Source: Gracilariopsis chorda
Taxonomy: Eukaryota; Rhodophyta; Florideophyceae; Gracilariales; Gracilariaceae
DNA: 64,000 nt
Assembly: GCA_003194525.1 (NCBI GenBank)
Contig: NBIV01000231.1
Location: 1 to 64,000, forward strand
Direction of reading: 5' to 3'
How positions within the stretch are numbered: the first letter of the stretch is position 1; each line of letters begins with the position of its first letter. Shown one piece after another: positions 23,860 through 34,449 of this stretch. The notes below the pieces were generated by a model. It saw only the letters and a list, made by a program, of their open reading frames with translations, was not told the DNA's origin and searched no databases. Both the position numbers and the translations under genes were made by a program.

Positions 23860-26209
23860 GCATAGCCTCTACGTGCGGTAATGAGGGTTTTCTTGAGTGG
23901 AGGGTGTCGGAATTCCAGGCGCTGCGTTCGATTGCAGCGGTGCAACTGGGGTCACAGCATTCCCGCAAGGTGATAGGAGCTGCAACCGAGGCGGATGGTC
24001 CCCGTGTATGTGGTACGGGACTAGTTGAGCGGCTTTCACCAATGGGGTGCGGTATACGTGACGTCCTTGAGGGGAACGGAAATCTCCATAAGCGGTATTA
24101 TGAATATCATTCTACGAATAGGTGTCTTCCGCTGCCTATAAATTCTTCTCCCTCTCCTGGAGGATGGCGGTCCTCACTGCAGGGGTGAGAGAGGTGCAGT
24201 GCACCGGTTCTCGGGACAAACAACTCCTACAAGGTGGTAGGTAACTACGAGGATTTGCGAAGCGGACGTTCCTAAAGGATCTCGCTGAGATGTATGAGGT
24301 GGGTGACGACGGCTTCCGTGAATGGGACGGTACCTCTTAGGTTGACGCAAAGCTGAGAGCAAGGGCTTCCTGCTCCTGTGCGATCGTTAGATGGTCCGCC
24401 TCTTCTAAGGTTCTGGTGCCCAACGTAAAGCCCGTAGCAGTGCAATTTCTTGAGGCGGAGGGTTTGTCCGAAAGTGGAGCGTGGCTTCGCTGTGCAGCGT
24501 GGTGGGTGTCCCCGTAGGATTCAGCGAAGCGCGCTAGCTCCGTATAGGTGGTCCGAGGGTGCGTTGTGAAATGGTTGCACACCCTCGCGCGTATCGAAGG
24601 GAGGAGTCCCTCGACAAAAAGTGACTTTAACCGCCATTCGGAGTACATGTTTCTGCACTTTACGGCCTTGCTCCAGAGTCTCTGGGAAAACTGCGTTTCA
24701 GTAATTCCCTTGATCTACCGGTAGAAGGTAACAGGAGCGTCGGCACCCGCACTCACCTCGTCTGAGGCGTACCATTTGAGGAGGACGTTGACCATCTCGG
24801 GGTACGTCATCAGGGCTTCCGTTCCAGGATCATCCACAATGGCGCTTTCTCCTGTAAGGTGGGTTTGCACGAGGCAGTGCGCCTGCCCAGTGAGGTAGAC
24901 TTGAAAACACCACATGGTGGCACCTTCATGCACGCTGTTGGTGTTAAACGCCGAACGGAAGCGTGTAAGGAAGTGAAGCACTGAGATGGGGTCTTCGCGT
25001 GAAAATGTGTATTTCTTCATTTGAATATCCATTTCGTGCTGAATCTTCGTAAGTCGTTTAGCGACCGACTTGTCGTAAAGAGTGGAGCGATCATTGAACC
25101 TGTATGTTTCATAATCACCATCTTGGCGAATAGATCGTTTAACGGGACGATTTTCTTGACTCTTGGTCGTTTCTCCTTCAGAGGCGCGTCGTCCTGTGCG
25201 TCGGAGCTGTTCTTGGAATCGGAGCCAGTACTACGCTCCTAATCGGGGTGTCTTCTTTTTTTCTTTTGTCCCTCCGTTTTTGGTTTCGTCTTTCCAAAGT
25301 GGTGTCTGGGGGTCTGACGTGGTCCCTGCTATCGCGATTCTCCAACGGAGTATCCTGCCCTTCTGTCTGAAGGTGAATTTTGTCGTGACCGGTATCCTGT
25401 CCTTCTCTGTAGGGTATCATGTCCAAACGGTTCATGGCGGTATTCCAAAGGCTTCCACGTGTCCTTGGGGCGGTATCCTGTCCTTCTCCGGGGCGAGGAA
25501 TGGCAGTATCCTGTCCTCGTCTGCCCATCGCTACCTCAGGTGTTGATAGAGGGAACCTCTCCTGTACGGAAGATGCAATTTAAAACACGGCTATTGGTTG
25601 TATCTGCGTGGTATGGGAGCGCCTCTGCGCTCGGATGACATCAGAAATCACCTATATGAAAGCATCCGAGTCCAGGAGCGCGTATGCCCCGCGGTGCGCA
25701 CTTTCGATGGCAATCTCCTCCATTAGGGCGTGGTGGCGGCATCCAAGATGCGTCTCGATATCTGCAGAAATCCATTCAGTGAGCTCTTGCGAGAGCCAAT
25801 CAGTGAGACGTGGGGCCATAGACTAGATACGTGTACGGGGTTCTACTGCGTCATGGGCCTGGGTCTCCTGAGGCGGCGGCGGTTGTGACGGCGTCTGGGG
25901 TTCTTCAACTTCTACAGCGGCATTTTCCTGAGGTGTGGCGGGGCTATGCGCTGTTCTCGGGTCATGTAGCTTCCTTAGGCGTTGTCGGAAGCGTTCGAAA
26001 CTGGAGCCCGCATTCCGTAGGAGACGTTCAGTATCATCCAGCATGGCGGTGGGTCCATGAGGGACACTGCACGTGCTGCGTCCACCCTGGGAGCCCAGAG
26101 CCTGAGGACCCTGAGAGGGGGTTTCCGTGGTAGGTTCTTGGGGGTCTATAGAGGAGTAGGTCGGGGTGATTTGCTTCCACTTCTGAATCAGCTTAAGGAA
26201 GAATTCCAC
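23860..26209 (-). pseudogene. gag: Gag region of Ty3-B
   Basis: Begins with MEFFLKLIQKWKQ about 75 bp after the PBS in element sense. The first part is Pro/Gln/Glu-rich; a repeated aspartate/glycine/glutamine phrase (GQDT) lies near 25.2-25.5 kb. A Gag-like helical segment (DPISVLHFLTRFRSAFNTNS, about 24.95 kb) resembles the corresponding region of Ty3-A Gag. Broken in several places. Confidence 0.55.
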
Positions 26210-26285
26210 TACGAGGGGGGTCCAGTCGGTGCGAGTGTAGCGCTTTTCTGTCGCACTCCGTTAGATACACCTTAAGGAACGAATC

Positions 26286-26303
26286 TTCTAGGTCGGGAGA
26301 CCA
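26286..26303 (-). promoter_or_regulatory. Primer-binding site of Ty3-B
   Basis: Identical over 18 nt to the PBS of Ty3-A and placed four bases inside the 5' LTR. It implies both lineages use the same primer tRNA. Confidence 0.7.
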
Positions 26304-26307
26304 GCGG

Positions 26308-26872
26308 TGGTACAGCCAGTGGTGAGCACAACGTACGTAAAATCGGACTTTTAGATTCGGTCTAACAGATTGGTTCGAATAGGTGGTGGTCTCCCTAATA
26401 TAGTAGCGGCGACCAGGGGAATCCTAAAAGAAGATTCGCAGGCACGAAGCGGAGAGAGAGTTCACTGGGCGGAGGATAATCCTACAAGCGCTGCTATGGG
26501 ACACGCTGGGTATCGGCGACTTAGAAACCACACCTAGAGGATGACGTAATAGCGTACCTGAAGGCGAGTATCACGAGGTTGAACCAGACGCTCTAGAACA
26601 AACCTCGAGGTTGCTTGGTTTACTTCCCCGGATGTGGAAATTCCAATGGCGGACTATATACAGTGCCGCGAGCTGACCTCGCCGGAAACTATCTACTGTA
26701 CCATATAAAAATCTAAGTTAGGTCATTCTACCTAATGGAATTACAGTACGCCGGACCAATTTCCCTGGACTGGTGTGCCACGTGGCACCAGTTAGAAAAT
26801 ACGACTTCTCAGTTAGAAATCTCCGTAACAGCCCATCCTTAAGAGCATATATAGTACCCACTGTACTACACA
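26308..26872 (-). repeat. 5' LTR of Ty3-B (limits inferred)
   Basis: On the minus strand it starts TGTGTAG at 26872 and ends GTACCA at 26308, so it has TG...CA ends and about 565 bp. A TATA-like word lies at 26655-26660. The outer 183 bp match 8373-8556. The inner end is inferred from the PBS four bases away. Confidence 0.55.
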
Positions 26873-28483
26873 GTCCACTGGTCTCACTCATCGTCAAAGT
26901 TCCCCTTCCCCTGAATGGCACTTAATTCCAAATCTCTTAATCAACAACGCTGGAATTACATCCGGTCTTAAGTTTTCTGCCCTTAGAATGGCCGTAGAAT
27001 ATCAATGGACAAATCTGTATGAGGCGCACGCAGCTGCATCCGCAAAATGTGCGTTCTGGACCCCATTTGGCCAGGTTTTTTGGACGATCCAGAAGGTGGA
27101 ACTAACTCGATCAACTCAGACCACGGGGACTTAGCCAGCCATTTTACTGCTATCCAACTGCAAAGAATAGAACTTAATGTAGACAAGACATTTGAAAAAG
27201 ACGAAGGGCTTCGTTGGCCAGAAACGACCCCATGATGTCATGGTCAAAATCGTCGTAGTTGGGCCATATGGAAAGGTTTTCTTGGGTTCATGGGCCACCG
27301 ACAACTAGAATCCGATGGATTACATGGCCAGAGCTGGTCATGTGACAAGTGCTAGTACTCTTTGCAAGCCAATTTGCTTGGTTTGAGTGCGATTTTTCAT
27401 GATCCAGGAGGAATTTCCGACATGGCCTCCGGCCGGCCCTGGCAGGCCCAGTCTTTCCGACTTGGTTCTATGAGCCCTTTTGGTACTTGGATGATGTCAG
27501 TGAACGTTCCAGATGGTTTTCTACTAAGTTCTACCACTCCGCCTGATTGTTGGGTTGTGTGAACTGAGCGGTGGTGTGCGTTGCACTAGATTGACATGAG
27601 GCCCGAAGAAGGTCAGGAAAGCGGTTTATAGGGAGGATGTGACGAGATCCATAACGACCACGTAGGATGATTTCTACCTGGAGAGGACTAATTTAGGACC
27701 AACTACAGGACATTATACAATATTCGCAGAGCCGACCGGTGAAAATGTACAGTGAAGACAGGACTTCAGTGTGAAAGGAAGCCGACGGGTCGTCGAGTCT
27801 TAAGGAGGGAGGTCTGTAAGAGAATGAACACTGGACAGGTGGAGTGGTATAGTAACCATGGGTCTCGGCTCGCAGAGGTGGTCAGAACGTTGCTGGCCCA
27901 AATGTTCCACGTTTCCAATCTGGGTGCCGATGAAGGAGATACCAGGAGACCTGTAGATTGCCAAGATACTGTGATCTCATGTTTATTTATGTAGTAATTT
28001 TAATTATTTTTAGGGTATTTCCAGGAGATCAGAGCGCCTCGTTGACCATATAGGTTGGCTCGAGTGCCGCCGGCCTCCCGAGAGTAAAGACAAGCACCAT
28101 CGCAGTCTTCTTGCTACCGTATGCAGCTAGTAGACACTACAGGCCTCCAAGCCATCGCTACCATTCTCCAAACCTGTAGGGAATTGAGATAGCGCCCGCT
28201 CATTGCGCCTCGCTGCCAGTTGGTGCTCGCGTCACTACTGAACCCAGTGGACTGTCACCCCAGTGGTGGGCTCTCTGCCGCTAACACCTCCAAGTGGAGT
28301 ACTACTCCAGTTTGCCAAAGGACATAGTGTTCCACTAAAGTAGGTGCAGGAGTATTTTCGTCTTCTTTCACGGCTGGAACAATGTATCATTGCACGTGCC
28401 CTGCACTCTCATTTACCTCCACCCCATCTGGAGCGGGAGGAACCAGTAATCGTCTATTTCGTCTAGCTCCTGGCCTTGCACAG
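26873..28483. other. No gene recognised
   Basis: About 1.6 kb without a convincing ORF. The word ATGGCC/GGGCC recurs around 27.2-27.45 kb and gives small imperfect palindromes (for example CATGATGTCATGG near 27231). A partly open, Pro/Ser-rich frame near 28.2-28.48 kb leads into the 21-bp periodic repeat. Nothing else was seen. Confidence 0.3.
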
Positions 28484-28651
28484 CCTGAGTTCACCCTTCC
28501 TTCTCCAGAATTTGCCTAGGCATTACCAGAACTCGCCCTGAAACCTCCAGAATTCGCCCTGGCACCTTCTAAATCCCCCCTGACACCCCAAAAATGCGCT
28601 CTGACAGCACCGTAATTCGGTTTGGCCTCACCACAGTTCGGAAGTGGACCT
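28484..28651 (+). repeat. Degenerate 21-bp tandem repeat encoding a heptapeptide
   Basis: Eight units start exactly every 21 bases: 28484, 28505, 28526, 28547, 28568, 28589, 28610, 28631. In one plus-strand frame they read as diverged copies of Pro-Glu-Phe-Ala-Leu-x-Pro. The frame now carries stops, so this is the relic of a coding repeat. Units have diverged strongly but kept register. Confidence 0.65.
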
Positions 28652-29330
28652 CCTTGCGCCATAATAATTAACAAGAACAAGAAAAAACAATTCTATTTTT
28701 CTAACCCCTAAAACATTTGCTAGCGTTCCAGAATATTTTATGAAGAAAGTTGAAAGGGTTTTTAGTGGTTGTAGTTTGTTGCTTTGCACCCATCGGGCCT
28801 AATCGCAGGAGCAATTAAAATAGTTGCTGCAAGACTTATACTTACCAGATGCAGTCGTGCGCAGCACGGTTTCTCTCGACACACTCTTGTGAAACATGAC
28901 TGGGGGAGTGTGCCCCGCCGGTTTTCAATCCTTTTGATGTTTAACAAGCGTCCGGTTGAAAGGATTGGTCTGCCTTTACTCACACAACGAAGTGTGATTT
29001 CCGGCCTCAAGGGGTACGACACGTCCTCCGCCCGGGGCACTGCACAGCAAGCTAGTAATAGGTCCGGGAAGCTCTCAGACTTCCTGGATAGCCTTCAAAC
29101 GACCAGTATACCACAGAAAAGCATCTGAACGATCTCAGAAACGTGGTACTCAGTGGATTGCTCTTGTGGCGAGCTGCGCACTAACTCGGCCTTGCCTAGG
29201 TCCCAGGCCACCAACAGTGCCCTAAGTAGCCAAAGGTTACGACACTGTGCTATTGGCGAGGCCTGAAGTGAAAGGTGAAAATAGTGATTACGGTCAGCAC
29301 ACGAGATGCATTTGGCACTGCGCCGGTGCA
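28652..29330. other. Non-coding stretch with hairpins and a strong minus-strand 5' splice site
   Basis: No gene recognised. The minus strand at 28848-28838 reads CTGGTAAGTAT, a perfect 5' splice-site consensus. Inverted repeats nearby: CGTGC/GCACG at about 28857-28869; CACACTC/GAGTGTG at about 28879-28911; TCACAC/GTGTGA at about 28979-28996. A minus-strand ORF of 92 codons (28762-29040) has no recognisable domain. Confidence 0.3.
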
Positions 29331-31000
29331 GAAAATACGTCTGTGCAATATAGTGCACTGGCGTTGTGCAGCTTGCCAGCCACGTGTTGTAACCGGACTT
29401 ACTGATGAGTGGCTGGCACTTCAGTCATTTACTGTAGTGCCAGCCACTTGGCAGCAGGACAAGTCAACAGGCAGCAGCAGCCATGCAGCCAATAACCTTT
29501 GAGCTTTGCTGCTGCTGCGGCTGCTGATTTTCTTGAATGGTAGAAAGGCGTTGCGCAAAAGTGCACATTGCATGCGCTGAAGGAGGCATGCAAGCAATCT
29601 TTTTGGCGCAACACCTCCCAACATTCAACGTAACACCTCTCATCTCTACACCCCACTCTTAAGCATATACATGCGTATGAGGGGGTGTTGCTAATTGATG
29701 GGAAGCATTGCGTCACAACATTGCTTTGCACGCCCTTGTTTGTGCATGCAAAAGGGTTATTTTGCGCAACGCCTCCAAACCATTTAAAACATTCAGCAGA
29801 TGCAGAAGCAGCAGCAGCAAAGCTGGCTGCTTACTAAGTGGCATTACCATAATGAATGCAGTCACAGCCAGATACATTGAGCAAGGTGTCGTGATTTCCG
29901 TTCATTGGCCGGGACTGCAGTCAATTTGGGCACCTACACACAAACCTCTGTGGCTCCAGATACTCTACGCTCCGTGGCGCTCCGGATGTTTACAAATTCT
30001 ATTGCGAGCGTAAGCGAGCAGAGTGCCCGGAGAGCCTCCAAACACTACTAAGTAAACGAAGCTACAAAAAAAGGCGCTGAGCTGCAGCGCCGCCGGCGAC
30101 TGAATGCCCATCTATTTGTCTTAATGCTCTTAATCATTTACTTCGGAATGGACCGTAGTTGTTAATTTAAGAGAAATGTTGTGCCAGTAAAGCAACTTGC
30201 ACGCCATCTTCACCCTGTGCAAAATTTATTGGCTGCTGCTATATTTTGATTGCCCATGCTGCTTCATGGCTGCCAATGTATCCGTGCCACCCTTCCCGAT
30301 TCACAGTAACTGGCATTGCAGTCATTTTGGCAGTGCCATCCAATTACAGCCCACTGTACTCTACACAGACCACTGTAGTATCAGGCCCTCATGAACGCGC
30401 AGGCCGTTGAATGCAACTCTACTTCATGTTTATTCTTGGTGCCGCGGTCCTTATTGGTTTGCAGGTTTTTTTTGAGCGGCAGCGAGCAGCAATAGCCTGA
30501 AAATCCCCTAAAATTACCATTATTCAGACCCAAGCAGCGGCGCCCATATTCGAAGGCCACTTTTACTTTTGGTTTCTCTTCTAAGCATTTCAATGCATAC
30601 AAAAGATGTATTGAAAACTGTTTGGAGTCTTTCTGCCCATAAACCCATTGGCATACTCTTGTAAGCGTATGTAAAACTTTTATTTTGCGCAAAGCGTACC
30701 TATCATTCAAATATTTCAGCAGCAGCTGCAGCATAAAAGCTCGCTGATTTGTAGCTGAGACTGCCGTACCAACTGAAGTGTATACCAGTTACGAAAACCA
30801 ACGTTTTACGCTTTACCTTCATTGGCCAACACTGCAGTCAATTAAGGTACTTAAAGACACATCTCTACGTTTTTAGTTACCTCAGACACCGTGGCTCCTT
30901 CGAGCTCTACGGGCGCTATTGCTAGCGTCAGCAAGGAAGGTGCCCGGAGAGTCTCAGAACGCTACTCAACAAGCGAGGTAACAATACCCACGCGGCGTGC
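29331..31000. repeat. Cluster of diverged dispersed repeats
   Basis: Several related, decayed copies of one family. Segments at about 29750-30055 and 30660-30990 are direct copies sharing TTTTGCGCAA, CATTGGCC, ACTGCAGTCAATT and TGCCCGGAGAG in the same order. About 29400-29600 is a partial inverted copy. The core ACTGCAGTCAWTT appears near 29418, 29914, 30314 and 30831. GCAGCAGCAG-type triplet runs recur at about 29474, 29509 and 29809. Family unknown. Confidence 0.55.
29408..29448. repeat. Perfect 13-bp inverted repeat
   Basis: AGTGGCTGGCACT (29408-29420) and AGTGCCAGCCACT (29436-29448) form a perfect stem with a 15-nt loop. A related, weaker version lies near 30310-30340 (TGGCA...TGCCA). 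Confidence 0.85.
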
Positions 31001-31535
31001 AGTGCCGCCTGCGGCCAAAGGCTGCATCCACGTGTGCAGTATTCAAGTAAATCGTTATAGTGCGGGGGTCTTGATATCTGCGTTATGACCTGGACTCATA
31101 TACGCTTATAGGATTGGGCACAGTGGCATTGTTCTGGAATGTACTGCAAGATCGCAATTCTTTCGAGATCTTGGTGCCAGACTTGCTGAATCTGCCCCCC
31201 TTTTCCCGAATCAATAAAGCTCTTTGCTTGGCTAAAGCCAAGAAGCGAACAATAAAAAGCAGATAAATCTAGCCAACTGGTCTTCCAAATGTGAACATTT
31301 CTTTGGCGTTTTGCGGACATGTCAATTGTGCTGCAATGTGCGCCGAACTTTTTGCCAGTAATATAGCAGCTCTTACCAGGTAGTAATCTCTACTGTAAAT
31401 TCATTGTCTAACCTGGGGCTCTCAGCTCGCTTGGAATAGAATAGACGTTTGGCGAGCCAATCACTATAGCAAACAACTCTTTTATCCGATATATATATCT
31501 GGAGTGAAAGGGCCAGGAGACTTTCTATGCCACAC
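31001..31535. other. No gene recognised
   Basis: About 530 bp between the repeat cluster and the copia LTR. Short frames at 31096-31320 and 31373-31558 (both minus) look like chance. A small TA run (atatatatat) lies near 31490. Confidence 0.3.
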
Positions 31536-31907
31536 TGTGAGGATAAAGCCCCGCTCACTGTCCTTGTCAGACGGTGAGGAAGAAGGAGATGGAATGGACC
31601 ATCTCACCATCCTTGGGGATGGTGAGAAAGCGTCCTGCCTTCTCACTATCCCCGAGGATGGTGTGATGGCTGCTTACAATGCCGCGTTCATGCGAGCATT
31701 TTAGGACTCTAACTACCGAGAAAGACGACTAGCGTCTTTCTCTCTGAGTATAAAAGGAGGGAACAGAGCTCGGCCTTCGCCTCTCGTCTGTTCCCCAACC
31801 CATTATTATCATCAACTCTACCTCTTTGAGCAAAGGAATCATCCTTTTTGGGCCGCCCCTAGCTACCACTACAGGCCGCCCCTTTTTAAACGTATTATTT
31901 CACGACA
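31536..31907 (+). repeat. 5' LTR of the copia element
   Basis: 372 bp, TGTGAGG...CACGACA. Contains a TATA box (TATAAAAG, 31749-31756) preceded by inverted repeats. Matches 37636-38010. Confidence 0.92.
31603..31756 (+). promoter_or_regulatory. LTR promoter with hairpins upstream of TATAAAAG
   Basis: Upstream of the TATA box at 31749 are a 10-bp perfect inverted repeat with TTGG loop (CTCACCATCC/GGATGGTGAG, 31603-31626); a second half-related one (CACTATCC-CCGA-GGATGGTG), perfect in the other LTR at 37744-37763; and an 8-bp stem GAAAGACG/CGTCTTTC (31720-31740) just before TATA. Candidate operator-like or RNA structures. Confidence 0.5.
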
Positions 31908-32068
31908 TTCCGGAATTATCCGTGGATAATCGTTGATTTTTACCCTTTACAAGTAAGTCATTCGACATCTAAAGAATTGAAAAAATCTGTTGGTACTGAT
32001 TACAAGTTGTTAACCAATACGTATAAGACGTAATTACTCCCCACACATTTTTTCTAATTTATATTCTT

Positions 32069-32707
32069 TTGGTGTCCAATCAGCATATAACTACAGTGGC
32101 TCGTAAACAGCCAGGCACTGTTTTTATTTATAATTCAATCTATCCTACGGTAACCGTAGAGCACTCAGCCTCCCCGCATCGTCACCACCTTGCTGTACTA
32201 CCAGCGCCACCAACCAATCAGCAACGACCGAACATGTTGGACCATCTGACCCCCTCAGAAGTGGACAGTGAATCAGAACCGGCCCACCGCTCAACTACAT
32301 CCAGCCGCAAGCCACCAAGTGTCTTTGACCTTGAAGCCGAAGAAAGACCAGTGCCTCGCCGCCGCCAACACGCACAAGTGCCAGTGCTGCCGAGCACCAG
32401 TGCCATACAGAAGCTTCGCAGGAAAAAAGCCAAGTGTTTGGCTGATCAATTACAACCGAAGAAGAAGACCACGCGTGTGGCTCGTGCCAAACGCTTCTGC
32501 ACATTGTGCAAAATTCAGTGCAACAGTGCAAAAACCTTTTTTGACCACTGTCAGTCTAAAACACACCGCAACCGCGTGCAGTGTAAGCGTACTCCGCCTT
32601 ACTGTGCTACCTGTAAGCGCTCATTTGAGTCGCATCATCATTTGAACCGCAACAAAAACGGCAAAGCACACTTCAAAGTGCTCTACAATCAAAATTTAAA
32701 TAAATAA
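32069..32707 (+). CDS. Leader ORF of the copia element: C2H2 (U1/JAZ-like) zinc-finger protein
   Basis: 212 codons, complete, between the 5' LTR and gag. Residues 1-140 are low-complexity: Pro/Ser/His-rich, then basic clusters (PRRRQ, LRRKK, PKKKTTR) that could act as nuclear signals. Residues 144-166 form a CX2CX12HX5H finger (C144, C147, H160, H166), the spacing of U1-C/JAZ-type fingers that often bind RNA. A second CX2C at 179-182 with His at 189-191 and 201 looks like an irregular finger. The last residues are basic and Asn-rich. Position suggests an element-encoded nucleic-acid-binding protein, perhaps for packaging, integration choice or regulation. A leader ORF of this kind is not part of the standard copia plan. 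Function is inferred only. Confidence 0.6.
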   Translation: MVSNQHITTVARKQPGTVFIYNSIYPTVTVEHSASPHRHHLAVLPAPPTNQQRPNMLDHLTPSEVDSESEPAHRSTTSSRKPPSVFDLEAEERPVPRRRQHAQVPVLPSTSAIQKLRRKKAKCLADQLQPKKKTTRVARAKRFCTLCKIQCNSAKTFFDHCQSKTHRNRVQCKRTPPYCATCKRSFESHHHLNRNKNGKAHFKVLYNQNLNK

Positions 32708-32844
32708 ATAGTTTTGCTTTTGCGTATTACTCTACGATTAGTAACCAATACCAATAGGCTAATTGTGTACGAGTAAAGCTTAGTTAAACACAGTACTCTA
32801 TTATATTAGCATACAAAACTCTGTAATAATTTGTTTAGTTCATC

Positions 32845-34449
32845 ATGCCGCCACTTAACGGAAATTATACTACCAATGTTAGGTATGCAAATCAGCAACA
32901 ACGACAATTTATCGAATTTATTAAGAATATTCAGGAAAACAATACCCAAGCAGAGCCTGCTCAAGTAATCGAACTTCTGAGAACTGAACACCCTCCAGAT
33001 AAGCTACTCACTTTTACAATTTTAAGTAATGGATTGCTTATGCGTAAAATTGCAAAGTTCTTAGAAGATCGTGGAATTAGTCTCGCAGAACATGAAAGCG
33101 GTCACCTCTTAAAAAGAATTGCCAAAACAATTTTTGAGGAGTCTCACTTAGAAGATGCTTTCACTGCTATAGATTTATTCGAGCAAACGCCGGCACCTGC
33201 TCCGCCTACCCGACAGCAACCACAGAGATTTGCAGACGTCGAAGAAGAAACTGAGGTTGAGCAACAACGGGAGCTCTCACCTCCGAACCGCGTGAATGAG
33301 CAAAATCGCCAACGCCAGCCATGGCGTGCTCACAACGCTACCAATGAGCCACAAACTAACTTTGGAGACAGCAGAGACAGGATAGCTCACTATATTGCGT
33401 CTCGTTTCAAAGATCAATCGTCTAAATTTTCAGGAGCCCTTGGTGAATGTTGGGAGGAATTTCTGAGCGAATATAAGTATGCCGCTCTAGATTACAATCT
33501 ATCCAACCATCAACGACTCCAATATTTACACCACCTTTTGCGTGGAAACGCGAAGCGTTTCTCCGTACAAAGCGTTGATGGCAGAGTGCGAAATTTCAGG
33601 GAAGCTTCAGCAGTAATGGAAAAGGAGTATAATTCTCTTTCCCGTCAGAACCGCATTGCTGCCTATTTACGTAACTTACGAATCCAAAAATTTGCTTCAA
33701 AGAGCTCTTCATTAAGCGACGCTTTGGAGAAACTCCACGAAGAAATTTCGAAGTTGTCTCCACAAGGCCCTATGCACTGCCGATCCGAGCGCAACAGAAT
33801 CGAATATTTACAGAATGCTGTAATTGGTAATTCCTGGGCGCGAGATGCCTGCAGCAGGGCCAATGCAGAACTGATTAGTTATCATGAAGTTTACAGTCAG
33901 TTGGAAGCTGCAATTCAACTCGATCAAGAAGAGAAAATCGGTCGCATGCGAGATCAAAAGAGTCTTCAGTTGGACTCACTTTCCACCGACGATTTTCAGA
34001 ACTCTGACACGAGTGGAACGTTCTATGCTGGCCAATCCCGATACGTACGTCACCCGCATTCCACAAACCGGACAAACTTTCGTCAATCCAAAAGCAGACG
34101 AAACTTTACCTGTTGGAATTGTGGTAAATTCGGACATGTTGTTGCCGAATGCAGGCAACGCAAGGACCTCACCAACAATGCCGCCAACCGTGTGCAATAT
34201 TTGCAACGCAACGGCTACAAGGATCAGAACAAAGCTTTAAAACGTGTCCTGTATGAAATCTGCCAACAGCTCGAAGAGTCCAGTGATTCCGATGAATTCG
34301 AAAGCGCGGAAACATTCTTTGCTTGCAACGGCGAGGCAGATGTTAATGCAGACAACGAAAACTCTGATCCTTCCGAACAATTCTTTGCATCTAATTTTGG
34401 AACGCAGAGTAGCGAACCTTCCCTCTCGAATTGCCTTGAGGATTTTTAA
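32845..34449 (+). CDS. gag: Gag of the copia element
   Basis: 534 codons, whole. The N-terminal ~100 residues are mixed helical; Pro/Gln/Arg-rich linker around 120-165; a capsid-like helical domain from about 190 to 370 (ECWEEFLSEYKYAALDYNLS; QRLQYLHHLLRGNAKRF). A CX2CX4HX4C zinc knuckle (CWNCGKFGHVVAEC) near residue 430 would bind genomic RNA. The acidic C-terminus (Glu/Ser/Asp, FFA repeats) is likely the region before the protease. Forms the virus-like particle. Confidence 0.85.
   Translation: MPPLNGNYTTNVRYANQQQRQFIEFIKNIQENNTQAEPAQVIELLRTEHPPDKLLTFTILSNGLLMRKIAKFLEDRGISLAEHESGHLLKRIAKTIFEESHLEDAFTAIDLFEQTPAPAPPTRQQPQRFADVEEETEVEQQRELSPPNRVNEQNRQRQPWRAHNATNEPQTNFGDSRDRIAHYIASRFKDQSSKFSGALGECWEEFLSEYKYAALDYNLSNHQRLQYLHHLLRGNAKRFSVQSVDGRVRNFREASAVMEKEYNSLSRQNRIAAYLRNLRIQKFASKSSSLSDALEKLHEEISKLSPQGPMHCRSERNRIEYLQNAVIGNSWARDACSRANAELISYHEVYSQLEAAIQLDQEEKIGRMRDQKSLQLDSLSTDDFQNSDTSGTFYAGQSRYVRHPHSTNRTNFRQSKSRRNFTCWNCGKFGHVVAECRQRKDLTNNAANRVQYLQRNGYKDQNKALKRVLYEICQQLEESSDSDEFESAETFFACNGEADVNADNENSDPSEQFFASNFGTQSSEPSLSNCLEDF

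Larger units (their letters stand above)
20945..26872 (-). mobile_element. Older Ty3/gypsy element (Ty3-B), 5' part
   Basis: A minus-strand element from a 5' LTR (26308-26872) through PBS, a Gag region and Pol up to the integrase zinc-binding domain, where the LTR of Ty3-A begins. A Pol-tail-like segment, a PPT and an LTR fragment of the same family lie on the far side of Ty3-A (8373-9299), so Ty3-A appears nested within it. Broken at many places (more than ten). The two LTR copies differ by about 20 % by eye, so it is much older than Ty3-A. Confidence 0.75.

Noticed and set aside
28838-29000. A possible U1 snRNA gene (plus strand begins ATACTTACCAG, followed by several stem-loops)
   Set aside because: The conserved U1 loop (GATCANGAAG), the U1A-type loop and an Sm site are missing. 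The same bases read on the minus strand are simply a consensus 5' splice site.
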